A DNA stretch of 16,234 nucleotides from contig PNND01000385.1 of the NCBI GenBank assembly GCA_013824045.1, positions 1 through 16,234 on the forward strand, given 5' to 3'. Positions 6,386-13,934 of this stretch are shown here, piece after piece (within the stretch, counting starts at the first letter, position 1; each line of letters begins with the position of its first letter). Source of the stretch: Rhodobacter sp. (GTDB taxonomy: Bacteria; Pseudomonadota; Alphaproteobacteria; Rhodobacterales; Rhodobacteraceae). The notes beneath the pieces were generated by a model, which saw nothing but the letters and a program-made list of their open reading frames with translations, had not been told where the DNA came from and searched no databases. The position numbers and the translations under genes were made by a program.

Positions 6386-7472
6386 AATCGTCATCCGCAA
6401 CCTGCGCAAGGAATTCGGCGCCTTCACGGCCGTCAAAGGCTCCAGCTTCACCATCAAGGATGGTGAGTTCTTCATGCTGCTCGGCCCCTCCGGCTGCGGC
6501 AAGACCACCACGCTGCGCATGATTGCGGGTCTCGAATTGCCCACCTCCGGCCAGATCCTGATCGACGGCGAAGATGTCAGCCAGAAGCCCGCCAGCCAGC
6601 GCGATATCGCCATGGTCTTTCAGATGTTCGCGCTCTACCCGCATATGAATGTGCGCAAGAACATCAGCTATCCGCTCGTCTCCCAAGGCGTGCCAAAGGC
6701 GCAGATCGCCGCCAAGGTGGCCGAGGTCGCGCGCATCCTCGGCATCGAATCCATCCTCGACAAACCCGTAGGTGGCCTTTCCGGGGGCGACCGTCAGCGT
6801 GTGGCGCTCGGCCGCGCCATCGTCCGCAATCCCAAGGCCTTCATGATGGATGAACCCTTGGGCGCGCTGGATGCTGAATTCCGCGAACATATGGCCGAAG
6901 AACTGCGCGCCCTGCACGACCGGATGAAGGCCACCACCGTCTACGTCACCCATGACCAGTTAGAGGCGATGCAGATGGGCGACAAGATCGTCGTGATGAA
7001 CCACGGCGTCGTTGAACAATTCGGCACCCCGCAGGATATCTATGACCACCCCGCCACGCTCTTCGTGGCCGATTTCATCGGCAGCCCCGCCATGAACTTC
7101 CTGCGCTTTGACGGCACCGCGCAGGCGGGCGATCAAAGCGTCACGCTGGGCGGCATCCCCATCGCCCTGCCAGAACTGCAAGAGGCCGCCTCTGGCGCGC
7201 TGGTCCTTGGCGTGCGCCCAGAACATGTGGCGCTGGCCGACGATGCCCCCTATCGCGGGCGGATCGAGGCGTCGGAATATCTGGGCACCACGCAGATCGT
7301 GACGCTCTCCACAGCCCATGGCTCGGTCAAGGCGCGCATCCCCTCGGGCGAGGTGGCGCGACTGGGCGAAACCGTGGGCCTGCGGCTGAATGCGCGCACC
7401 CTGTCGCTCTTCGATGCAGGAACTGGCCGCGCCTTGCGGACGGCGGCCAATGCGGGGGTGCATCATGGCTGA
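6378..7472 (+). CDS. Sugar ABC transporter ATPase 1 (MalK/UgpC type)
   Basis: This 364-residue cytoplasmic ATPase powers import. It has Walker A GPSGCGKT (36-43), Q-loop Gln82, signature LSGGD (134-138), Walker B FMMDE (155-159), D-loop after it, and the H-loop His192 in YVTHDQ. A C-terminal TOBE/regulatory region includes LGVRPEHVAL. The signature ends in Asp where most family members have Gln. TTG 6378 is taken as the start because AGGAG lies 7 bases upstream and the protein then begins MAEIVIRNL, directly parallel to ATPase 2. A GTG at 6357 would add seven unrelated residues. Start and stop junctions on both sides are 8-base overlaps of the form TTGGCTGA/ATGGCTGA. It likely forms a heterodimer with the next gene's product. 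Confidence 0.93.
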   Translation: MAEIVIRNLRKEFGAFTAVKGSSFTIKDGEFFMLLGPSGCGKTTTLRMIAGLELPTSGQILIDGEDVSQKPASQRDIAMVFQMFALYPHMNVRKNISYPLVSQGVPKAQIAAKVAEVARILGIESILDKPVGGLSGGDRQRVALGRAIVRNPKAFMMDEPLGALDAEFREHMAEELRALHDRMKATTVYVTHDQLEAMQMGDKIVVMNHGVVEQFGTPQDIYDHPATLFVADFIGSPAMNFLRFDGTAQAGDQSVTLGGIPIALPELQEAASGALVLGVRPEHVALADDAPYRGRIEASEYLGTTQIVTLSTAHGSVKARIPSGEVARLGETVGLRLNARTLSLFDAGTGRALRTAANAGVHHG

Positions 7473-8457
7473 GGTTGTTCTGTCCGGCCTGACCAAAACC
7501 TTCGGCGCCACCCGCGCCCTGTCCGATGTGTCGATGACCATCCCTGATGGGTCCTTCGTCGTCCTCCTCGGCCCCACTGGGGCGGGCAAGACCACGACCT
7601 TGCGCCTGATCGCGGGGCTAGACCGCCCCGATACGGGCGATATAGCCATCGCAGGCCGCTCTGTCCGCGATGACACCCCGGCGCAACGCGACGTGGCCAT
7701 GGTGTTCCAGCAATACTCGCTCTACCCCCACCTCACCGTGCGCGATAATCTGGCCTTCCCCCTCCGCTCGCCCGTGATGAATTGGCCCGAAGCGCAGATC
7801 GCCAGTAAAATCAACGAAGTGGCCTCCGTTCTTCGCATCGCGCATAAGCTGGATAACAAGGCCACCCAGCTTTCCGGGGGCGAGATGCAGCGTGTCTCCA
7901 TCGGGCGCGCCTTGGTCCGCAATCCGCGCATCTACCTGATGGATGAGCCGCTCTCCTCGCTTGATGCCAAACTCCGCGCCGATCTGCGGGTCGAACTCAA
8001 GCGCATCCATGCCGAATTGGGAGCCACTTTCCTTTACGTGACCCATGACCAGATCGAAGCCATGACCATGGCTACCCATGTCGGTGTGCTTGATCAAGGC
8101 CGCCTCGTGCAATTCGGCACCCCGCGCGAGATCTATGAAAACCCCGTTTCCGCCTATGTGGCCAGCCGACTTGGCCAACCCCGCATCAACCTCTTGCCCG
8201 CCGGTGTCTTCGGCCCGGCACCCTCGGGCGCGGCCCAGATCGGCCTGCGCCCAGAACATGTGGCCGTGGGAGAAGGCCAATCCGCCACCGTTCGCCGGGT
8301 GGAACATCTGGGCGACCAGACCCGCCTGCACCTTACGCTCGGCCCGCATGAGATCATCACGCTGGCCGATCCCCATACTACACTCTCCCCCGGCGACAGC
8401 CTTTCCATCCGCCCCGACAACCCGCTCTGGTTTGACGCCAGCGGCAATCGCATCTGA
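7465..8457 (+). CDS. Sugar ABC transporter ATPase 2 (MalK/UgpC type)
   Basis: This 330-residue ATPase resembles its neighbour but is clearly diverged. Walker A is GPTGAGKT (36-43), Q-loop Gln82, signature LSGGE (136-140), Walker B YLMDE (157-161), and H-loop His194. The regulatory tail is shorter than in ATPase 1 and holds IGLRPEHVAV. All catalytic residues are present, so both sites of a heterodimer could turn over. ATG 7465 overlaps the ATPase 1 stop by 8 bases, with a G-run about 7 bases upstream; the frame continues upstream to 7390 but only inside ATPase 1. Most sugar importers use one MalK-type gene for a homodimer. Two adjacent genes are a feature of a smaller group such as the rhizobial glycerol importer. 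Confidence 0.93.
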   Translation: MAEVVLSGLTKTFGATRALSDVSMTIPDGSFVVLLGPTGAGKTTTLRLIAGLDRPDTGDIAIAGRSVRDDTPAQRDVAMVFQQYSLYPHLTVRDNLAFPLRSPVMNWPEAQIASKINEVASVLRIAHKLDNKATQLSGGEMQRVSIGRALVRNPRIYLMDEPLSSLDAKLRADLRVELKRIHAELGATFLYVTHDQIEAMTMATHVGVLDQGRLVQFGTPREIYENPVSAYVASRLGQPRINLLPAGVFGPAPSGAAQIGLRPEHVAVGEGQSATVRRVEHLGDQTRLHLTLGPHEIITLADPHTTLSPGDSLSIRPDNPLWFDASGNRI

Positions 8458-8469
8458 CAGGAGCCCGCC

Positions 8470-10092
8470 ATGAAGCAGTTCATGAACAGCAAGGAAACCA
8501 TGGTGACCGAGGCGCTGGATGGCCTGATCCGCACCTCCAACGGTCGATTGGCGCGGCTGGACGGATACCCCCATATCAAGGTCGTCATCCGCACCGATTG
8601 GGATCGCTCCCGCGTCGCTCTCGTCTCTGGCGGCGGATCGGGCCATGAACCAAGCCATGCAGGTTTCGTGGGGCAGGGGATGCTCACCGCCGCTGTCTGC
8701 GGTGATGTCTTCGCCTCTCCTTCCGTCGATGCGGTGCTGGCGGGCATCCTCGCCGTCACCGGCAAGGCAGGCTGCCTCTTGATCGTGAAGAACTATACCG
8801 GCGACCGGCTGAATTTCGGCCTTGCCGCAGAACGCGCCCGCGCCTTCGGGCTCAAGGTGTCGATGGTCATCGTCGATGATGACATCGCCCTGCCTGATCT
8901 GCCGCAGGCGCGCGGCGTCGCGGGCACCCTGTTCGTGCATAAGATCGCGGGCGCCATGGCCGAGGTCGGGGCTGACCTCGACACCATCACCACCGCCGCC
9001 CGCCGCATCATCGGCGGGGCTGTGTCCATCGGCATGTCGCTCGACACCTGCACCGTGCCCGGCTCTCCCAAGGAAGACCGCATCAGCGCGGGCAAGGCGG
9101 AACTTGGCCTTGGCATTCATGGCGAGGCCGGGATTGAACAGGTCGATTTCACCGGCGCCCGCTCTGCCATGCAGATGGTGGTCGAAAAGCTCTTGCCCCA
9201 TGCCGGCCCCGGCGACCATGTCGCCCTCCTCAACAACCTCGGCGCCACCACGCCGCTGGAAATGTCGGTGCTCGCTGAAGAGCTTGCCCGTTCGCCCCTC
9301 GGTGACCGCATAAAATGGATGATCGGCCCCGCCCCCCTGATGACCTCGCTCGACATGCACGGTTTTTCCGTCTCGCTCCTCCCCGTCACCGCGGAAGAGG
9401 TGGCCCACCTCGCCGCCCCGACCGCCCCGCCGTCATGGCCCCCCCTCGCCACGCTGGCCCCCGTCACCACACGGCCCTTGCCCGACGGCCTCGCCCCCAT
9501 CCTGCCGGTCCCATCCCCCCATCCCGCCCGCCGAGCGCTGCTGGACCGCTGCTGCAACGCGCTCATCGCCTGCGAATCCGCCCTAAACGCTTTGGATGCC
9601 AAATCCGGCGATGGCGATACCGGCTCCACCCTCGCCGGGGCCGCCCGGGCGCTGCAATCGGCGCTGGATCGCTTGCCACTGGCCGATCCCACCCAGCTTT
9701 ACCGCGCCGTCGGGATGGAACTTTCGCAGACCATGGGCGGTTCGTCGGGTGTGCTTCTGGCCATCTTCTTTGCCGCCGCAGGCGATGCCTCGGCCTCTGG
9801 CAAGGACTGGATCGGTGCGCTCTCTGCCGGCCTTGACCGCGTGATGCAGGTGGGCGGCGCCGCCCCTGGCCACCGCACGATGATCGATGCGCTGGCCCCG
9901 GCCCTCGCCGCCCTGCCGCAGGGCCTGCCCGCTGCTGCAAAGGCCGCGCGCCAAGGGGCCGATGCCACCGCAAGCATGACCCGCGCCAAGGCTGGCCGCG
10001 CCTCCTATCTCTCTGCCGACAAGCTGGCCGGGTTCAACGATCCGGGTGCCGAAGGCGTCGCACGGCTTCTTGAAACCCTCGCTGCAGGCTAG
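8470..10092 (+). CDS. dhaK: Fused DhaK-DhaL dihydroxyacetone-type kinase (ATP-dependent)
   Basis: This 540-residue cytosolic kinase phosphorylates dihydroxyacetone or a close ketose with ATP. The DhaK (DAK1) domain covers about 10-310: GGGSGHEPSHAGFVG (54-68), NYTGDRLNFG (108-117), and H217 in GLGIHGEAG, the His that binds the carbonyl of the substrate covalently. After a Pro/Ala-rich linker (about 315-352) the DhaL (DAK2) domain runs to the end. Its Asp triad D376, D381 and D383 has the same D-x4-D-x-D spacing as the Mg-ATP-binding aspartates of E. coli DhaL, and it also has MGGSSGVLL and GRASYL. Length and layout match the single-chain Citrobacter-type enzyme (about 552 residues), not the PTS-dependent DhaKLM set. 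AGGAG lies before ATG 8470, 12 bases after ATPase 2. The same family includes erythrulose kinases (LerK/DerK) and triokinase, so the substrate may be a tetrulose rather than dihydroxyacetone. Confidence 0.93.
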   Translation: MKQFMNSKETMVTEALDGLIRTSNGRLARLDGYPHIKVVIRTDWDRSRVALVSGGGSGHEPSHAGFVGQGMLTAAVCGDVFASPSVDAVLAGILAVTGKAGCLLIVKNYTGDRLNFGLAAERARAFGLKVSMVIVDDDIALPDLPQARGVAGTLFVHKIAGAMAEVGADLDTITTAARRIIGGAVSIGMSLDTCTVPGSPKEDRISAGKAELGLGIHGEAGIEQVDFTGARSAMQMVVEKLLPHAGPGDHVALLNNLGATTPLEMSVLAEELARSPLGDRIKWMIGPAPLMTSLDMHGFSVSLLPVTAEEVAHLAAPTAPPSWPPLATLAPVTTRPLPDGLAPILPVPSPHPARRALLDRCCNALIACESALNALDAKSGDGDTGSTLAGAARALQSALDRLPLADPTQLYRAVGMELSQTMGGSSGVLLAIFFAAAGDASASGKDWIGALSAGLDRVMQVGGAAPGHRTMIDALAPALAALPQGLPAAAKAARQGADATASMTRAKAGRASYLSADKLAGFNDPGAEGVARLLETLAAG

Positions 10093-10103
10093 GCCTTCCA
10101 TCA

Positions 10104-10137
10104 ACGGGCATTCCGGCTAGGATGCCGGAATGCCCGT
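10104..10137 (+). promoter_or_regulatory. Perfect 14-bp hairpin with ribosome-binding site in loop and start codon in stem
   Basis: ACGGGCATTCCGGC (10104-10117) and its exact complement (10124-10137) enclose the 6-base loop TAGGAT. The loop carries AGGA (10119-10122), 7 bases before the ATG at 10130-10132 of the lipid-kinase gene, and that ATG is inside the right arm. If it forms in mRNA it would hide the start codon while exposing the Shine-Dalgarno sequence. It could also act as a 3' end or stability element for the transporter-kinase transcript, although it lacks a T-run. Confidence 0.7.
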
Positions 10138-11047
10138 CGATCCCGCCACCATCTGTGTCCTCGCCAACCCCGGATCGGGTCGCGCCAGCCGTGACGGCAC
10201 AGCGATCCCCAAGGCAATGGCCGTTTTCGGCCCCGATGTCCCCCTGCGCCGCCTGACCGAAGGTCAAACCTTTGCCGATGCCGTCAAACAAGCCCTTGCT
10301 GATGGCTATACCACCATCGTCGCCGCCGGGGGCGATGGCACTGTGACCGGCATTGCGCAGGCGCTTCTGGGCACCGATGCCAACCTCGCCATCCTGCCGC
10401 TTGGCACCTTCAACTTTGTCTCCCGTGGCCTCCGCCTGTCGGAAGACCCCGAAGCCGCCGCCCGCGCCATCCTCGCCGGGCACCCGCACCGCATTTCGGT
10501 GGGGACCGTTAACGACCAGCTTTTCCTGAACAATGTCAGCCTCGGCCTCTATCCCCGCATCCTATCGGAACGCGAGGCGATCTATGCCAAATACGGCCGC
10601 TTCCGCGTGCTCGCTTATTGGACTGTGCTCGTCACCCTTATCCGCGCCCAACGCAAGCCCTCCTTCCAGATCGAAACTGAAGACGGCACCCGCACCCTTC
10701 GCACGCCCCTGATCTTTATCGCCCGCTCTGCCTATCAGCTGGAACGCTTCGGCCTTTCGGGGGCCGACATTATCAGCGATGACCGTTTCGCCGTCTTTGT
10801 CGCCCGAACCGGGTCGCGCTGGCACCTGATGAAAGTGGCCTTTCACCTTGCCCGCAAGCGGCTGATCCCCGGAACCGATGTGGAACTGTTCAGCGCCCAC
10901 CGCCTGACGATCCGCACCCCGCGCCGCCGCCCGCGTGTTGCCTTTGATGGGGAAAAGCGCCGGATGCTTGCACCGCTGACCTTTGAGATCCACCCCGATG
11001 CCCTGTCCATCATCATTCCCGATGCGCAGGACCGCGTCACCCCATGA
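10130..11047 (+). CDS. Diacylglycerol-kinase-fold lipid kinase (YegS/LCB5-like)
   Basis: This 305-residue protein belongs to the DAGK/sphingosine-kinase/YegS superfamily, which transfers ATP phosphate to a lipid hydroxyl at the inner membrane face. The nucleotide-binding part shows NPGSG (13-17), GGDGT (67-71) and PLGTFNF (90-96), the last close to the usual PLGTxN. A C-terminal beta-rich lobe includes a VAFDGE segment. ATG 10130 is chosen because the first strand (ICVLANPGSG) follows at once and later starts would remove it. Its stop codon overlaps the metallophosphoesterase start (ATGA), so the two form a unit. Only 37 bases separate it from the kinase gene upstream, so it might be read through from the transporter operon, subject to the hairpin. 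The lipid substrate is unknown. Confidence 0.88.
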   Translation: MPVDPATICVLANPGSGRASRDGTAIPKAMAVFGPDVPLRRLTEGQTFADAVKQALADGYTTIVAAGGDGTVTGIAQALLGTDANLAILPLGTFNFVSRGLRLSEDPEAAARAILAGHPHRISVGTVNDQLFLNNVSLGLYPRILSEREAIYAKYGRFRVLAYWTVLVTLIRAQRKPSFQIETEDGTRTLRTPLIFIARSAYQLERFGLSGADIISDDRFAVFVARTGSRWHLMKVAFHLARKRLIPGTDVELFSAHRLTIRTPRRRPRVAFDGEKRRMLAPLTFEIHPDALSIIIPDAQDRVTP

Positions 11048-11820
11048 CGCGCATCATCCATCTGTCCGATCCGCATTTCGGCACCGTCCCTCCAGATCTG
11101 CCCGACGCATTGGCCGCCACGCTGGCAACCCTTGGTCCCGACGCCGTGATCCTGTCGGGTGATCTGACGCAGCGCGCGCGCCCCGCGCAATTCGCCGCCG
11201 CCCGCCGTTTCATGCAAAGCTGTCCCGCTCCGCTGCTGGCCATTCCCGGCAATCACGACATTCCCCTGTTCAACCTGCCGCTGCGCCTTATGGCCCCCTG
11301 GCGCAACTGGTCGCGCAGCCTGTCGCTTCCGTTGGAAGGGGAGATCTCCACCGATCGCGCCCTCATCGCCGGGATCAACACCGCCAATCCCCATGTCTGG
11401 AAGGATGGCCTGATCCGCCCTGCGCAACTGGAACGGCTTTCCGCCCTGTTCGCCCGCGCGGGCGACCGTCGCCGGATCGTGGCCCTGCATCACCCGCCCG
11501 AACCGCCTAATGGCGAGGCCCCCTCGCTTTCCGGCGCGGCACAGGCCGTGGCGGCCTTCGCCCGAATGGGCGTCGACATGCTGCTGTCAGGTCACCTGCA
11601 TTTCACTCATATCGCGCCGCTGACCGCTGCTCCTAGCATCCTTTCGGTGCAGGCGGGCACATGCCTGTCGACCCGCACCCGCAATGACGGCAACGCCTTT
11701 TCGATGATCGACCTGACGGATGGCGGGGCCACAATCACCCATTACCGCGCCTCCACCGACGGATCCTTCAAACCCGATGCTGCCACCGCATGGGCGCGAA
11801 CGCCTGAAGGCTGGCGCTAA
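11044..11820 (+). CDS. Calcineurin-like metallophosphoesterase (CpdA-like)
   Basis: This 258-residue dimetal phosphohydrolase has the full motif set: DPH (D9, H11), GD (D40), GNHD (N70, H71), a His pair HHPP (149-150), and GHLH (H184, H186). Relatives include the cyclic-nucleotide phosphodiesterase CpdA and several phospholipid or nucleotide-sugar pyrophosphate hydrolases, so the substrate is open. It is translationally coupled to the lipid kinase by an ATGA overlap. This suggests the two act on linked phosphorylated compounds, possibly one making and one removing a phosphate in lipid metabolism; that is inference. Its stop codon overlaps the stop of the convergent oxidoreductase gene, and no terminator is visible between them. 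Confidence 0.9.
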   Translation: MTRIIHLSDPHFGTVPPDLPDALAATLATLGPDAVILSGDLTQRARPAQFAAARRFMQSCPAPLLAIPGNHDIPLFNLPLRLMAPWRNWSRSLSLPLEGEISTDRALIAGINTANPHVWKDGLIRPAQLERLSALFARAGDRRRIVALHHPPEPPNGEAPSLSGAAQAVAAFARMGVDMLLSGHLHFTHIAPLTAAPSILSVQAGTCLSTRTRNDGNAFSMIDLTDGGATITHYRASTDGSFKPDAATAWARTPEGWR

Positions 11821-12833
11821 AGCGTCACGGTCGCGCCTGTATCCGCAGCCCGGATCGCCCCCAGCACCATCGCCAGCGTCCCAAGGTTATGCGCCCCGCT
11901 GGGTTCCATCGCGGCCCCGCCCGAAAGGGCTGCAGGCAACTGCCCCTGAAAGGCCGCCACGGAATCCTGAATAAGATGCCAAGGCTTCGCGCCCCAGATG
12001 GGGCAGGGCGGTTCCACCCCCCGCTCTTCCACGCCGTCGGCGCGCTGCAGGCGCAGGCGGAACCCCTCGTCCACCGTGATGGTCCCGTCATCCCCTTCGA
12101 TCTGCAGCAGGCTTTCCGGAAAGGGATCGGGCGAGAGCACCGAATGAAAGCTGCACTCCACGCTGCTCACCGCCCCCGACCCGTGCCGGATCAGCGCTTG
12201 GAACGCATCAAACCCCGCCACCCGCGGATTGCGTTTCTGCACTTCGCAAGACAGGCGCGTCGCATCCCCCAGCAGGTGCCGCACCATGTCGAACAGATGC
12301 AGCCCGATATCGGTCAGCGCCAGATCGCGCACCTCGGCCAGATAGGGCTGGTTGGCATAGATGTCATAGCCATGTCGGAACGACAGGCGCAGCCAGCGCG
12401 GCGCCCCGATGGCCCCCGCCTCCAGCAAGGCCTTCACCTCGCGGATCGGGCGCTGCCAGCGGAAATTCTCATGTACCGCCAGCATCACGCCGCGCGCCTC
12501 GCAGGCGGCGACCATGGCGGCCGCATCCTCCAGCGTCTCGGCAAAAGGTTTCTGGCAGATCACCAGCCGCGTATGCTGTGCCGCCAATTCCACCAACGCG
12601 CGGTGCGACTCCACCGTGGTGGCAATATCCACGAAATCCGGGCGCAGCGTCGCCAGCATGTCGCTCGCATCCGTCCCCCAATGCGGGATGCCAAAATCCC
12701 GGGCATAGGCCTTGGCCTTCGCTGGATCGCGGTCGCAAACGCCAATGATCCCTGCACCCGGCAGATCGCCCCAAGCGGCCATTTGATTGCGCGCAAAGAA
12801 CCCGCAGCCGATCAGAACACCGCGAAAAACCAT
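11817..12833 (-). CDS. Gfo/Idh/MocA-family NAD(P)-dependent oxidoreductase
   Basis: This 338-residue cytosolic sugar or cyclitol dehydrogenase has an N-terminal Rossmann fold with GVLIGCGFFARN (GCG at 9-11). The catalytic Lys is K95 in the motif QKPFAET, a variant of the usual EKP. HENFRW follows at 121-126, and the second-domain catalytic pattern DIGLH has D175 and H179. From memory, the combination GCGFFA, QKPFA and HENFRW is like the D-apiose dehydrogenase group, so an aldose or branched-sugar substrate is plausible but unproven. ATG 12833 has GGAGGGG about 10 bases upstream and a TATAAT promoter about 45 bases upstream. It is transcribed toward the metallophosphoesterase, and the two stop codons share bases 11817-11820. 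Confidence 0.9.
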   Translation of the reverse strand: MVFRGVLIGCGFFARNQMAAWGDLPGAGIIGVCDRDPAKAKAYARDFGIPHWGTDASDMLATLRPDFVDIATTVESHRALVELAAQHTRLVICQKPFAETLEDAAAMVAACEARGVMLAVHENFRWQRPIREVKALLEAGAIGAPRWLRLSFRHGYDIYANQPYLAEVRDLALTDIGLHLFDMVRHLLGDATRLSCEVQKRNPRVAGFDAFQALIRHGSGAVSSVECSFHSVLSPDPFPESLLQIEGDDGTITVDEGFRLRLQRADGVEERGVEPPCPIWGAKPWHLIQDSVAAFQGQLPAALSGGAAMEPSGAHNLGTLAMVLGAIRAADTGATVTL

Positions 12834-12863
12834 CCCGTCGATCCCCCTCCGGCATGCCGCCTA

Positions 12864-12886
12864 ACTGGACAACTCATTATACCAGT
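12864..12886. promoter_or_regulatory. ACTGG/CCAGT inverted repeat over the oxidoreductase -10 box
   Basis: ACTGG (12864-12868) and CCAGT (12882-12886) flank 13 bases that include the TATAAT box, a position where a bound repressor would block transcription. The right side reads ATACCAGTGC (12879-12888), and this 10-mer is repeated at 16050-16059 in the leader of the polyamine-type ATPase gene. A shared regulator is possible. Confidence 0.35.
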
Positions 12887-12902
12887 GCCGCCCGCCGGAC
12901 AA
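12876..12902 (-). promoter_or_regulatory. Promoter of the oxidoreductase gene
   Basis: On the minus strand a perfect -10 TATAAT (12881-12876) follows TTGTCC (12902-12897) by 15 bases. The short spacer and 4 of 6 match make the -35 weak, so the gene may need an activator. TTGTCC occurs again just downstream (12872-12867). Confidence 0.5.
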
Positions 12903-13020
12903 GCAAGGCAGAGGCACCTTCGGATAGCGAAAGTGACCAAAACCTCAATTCAGGGTGCGTCGCGTATGCACAACTGTCTGCACCGGCGTCTGCACCGCGT
13001 GCTGCGCAGCCAGAAAACTC

Positions 13021-13062
13021 AAAAAGAGAAGAAAATGGGGAGAAAGGCACCTCTCTCCCCAT
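13021..13062 (-). terminator. Rho-independent terminator of the polyamine-type ABC operon
   Basis: Read on the minus strand, ATGGGGAGA (13062-13054) pairs perfectly with TCTCCCCAT (13043-13035) around a 10-base loop. The T-rich tract TTTCTTCTCTTTTT (13034-13021) follows. It lies about 30 bases after the last permease stop codon. The remaining 12887-13020 region shows only a short GTCTGCACCG tandem pair and no gene. Confidence 0.85.
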
Positions 13063-13089
13063 CCTTGAAGGCCGCTCGGCGCGATGCGC

Positions 13090-13923
13090 TCAGTCCTCTT
13101 CCACCTGTGCCATCCGCCGCTCCATCCGCCGCCGCCGCACCTCATAAAGGATCGCCGCGCAGATCGTGATCCCGATCATGATCACAGCCAAGGCATTGAT
13201 CGTAGGGGTAATTCCTGCCCTTACCTTGGAGAACACATAGACCGTCAGCGTATCCGCCCCACCGCGCGTGAACTGCGTCACGTTGAAATTCTCGATGGAT
13301 TGGAAAAAGGCTACCGCCGCCCCGGCACCGATGGCGGGGTAAAGATGGGGCAGGAGGATCCGGCGCATCACCTGTGCATGAGATGCCCCAAGATCCAGCG
13401 CCGCCTCTTCCAGCCCGGCATCAAAGGATTGCAAACGCGCCAGAACCAGCAGCATCACCATCGCGGCGATGTAGCTGACTTGGCCCAGCACGCTGAGGTG
13501 AAGGCCCGGGTTGAACAGAAAAAACTCTGTGCCCATCGCATTGCCCATCTTCGTCCACAGGATCATCGTCGAAATACCGATCACGATACCCGGAATAAGA
13601 ATGGTCGAGATCATCAGCCCGTAAAGCACTGTCCTGATCCGCCCTGAGATAGAGTTGATCAGGATGGCGCTTGCCGTGCCGATGACCACGGCGATCACAG
13701 CAACGGTCAATGCCACCCAAAGCGTGTTCACAAAGGCCCACATCATCCGCTCATCGGCGACCATTTCGCTGAACCACATCGTGGTCCAGCCGCGCCATGG
13801 CACGATCGATGGCAGTTTCGAGTCATTGAAAGCCGCCCCCGCCATCACCAAAAGCGGGGCCAGCATGAAGATCAGGAACAGCACCATGTAGACATGGGCT
13901 AGAGATTGGCGAAACCTATGCAT
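13090..13923 (-). CDS. ABC transporter permease, PotC type
   Basis: This 277-residue inner-membrane permease belongs to the spermidine/putrescine/2-aminoethylphosphonate-type importers. About six membrane helices are seen, near 11-31, 66-88, 99-121, 148-165, 195-212 and 240-261. The EAA loop is complete (EEAALDLGASHAQVMRR, 172-188, Gly at 179). The C-terminus is strongly charged (RRRRMERRMAQVEED). It is the last gene of the minus-strand operon, 11 bases after the PotB-type gene, and a terminator follows. It should form the channel together with the preceding permease. Confidence 0.92.
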   Translation of the reverse strand: MHRFRQSLAHVYMVLFLIFMLAPLLVMAGAAFNDSKLPSIVPWRGWTTMWFSEMVADERMMWAFVNTLWVALTVAVIAVVIGTASAILINSISGRIRTVLYGLMISTILIPGIVIGISTMILWTKMGNAMGTEFFLFNPGLHLSVLGQVSYIAAMVMLLVLARLQSFDAGLEEAALDLGASHAQVMRRILLPHLYPAIGAGAAVAFFQSIENFNVTQFTRGGADTLTVYVFSKVRAGITPTINALAVIMIGITICAAILYEVRRRRMERRMAQVEED

Positions 13924-13934
13924 CTCGGGGTTCC

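Noticed and set aside
7618..9408. 596-codon open frame on the minus strand, antisense to ATPase 2 and the kinase gene
   Set aside because: It lies opposite two well-supported genes, its translation is low-complexity Gly/Ala/Asp-rich with no recognisable domain, and such long antisense frames are expected from the strong third-position G/C bias.
12976..12997. Tandem GTCTGCACCG pair with 12-base period
   Set aside because: Only two copies with no third unit or spacer pattern, so it is neither a CRISPR nor a convincing repeat array; likely chance in a GC-rich spacer.
11889..13169. 426-codon plus-strand open frame across the oxidoreductase and its promoter
   Set aside because: It is antisense to an intact Gfo/Idh/MocA gene and runs through its promoter and the terminator of the neighbouring operon; the His/Arg/Gln-rich translation resembles no protein family.
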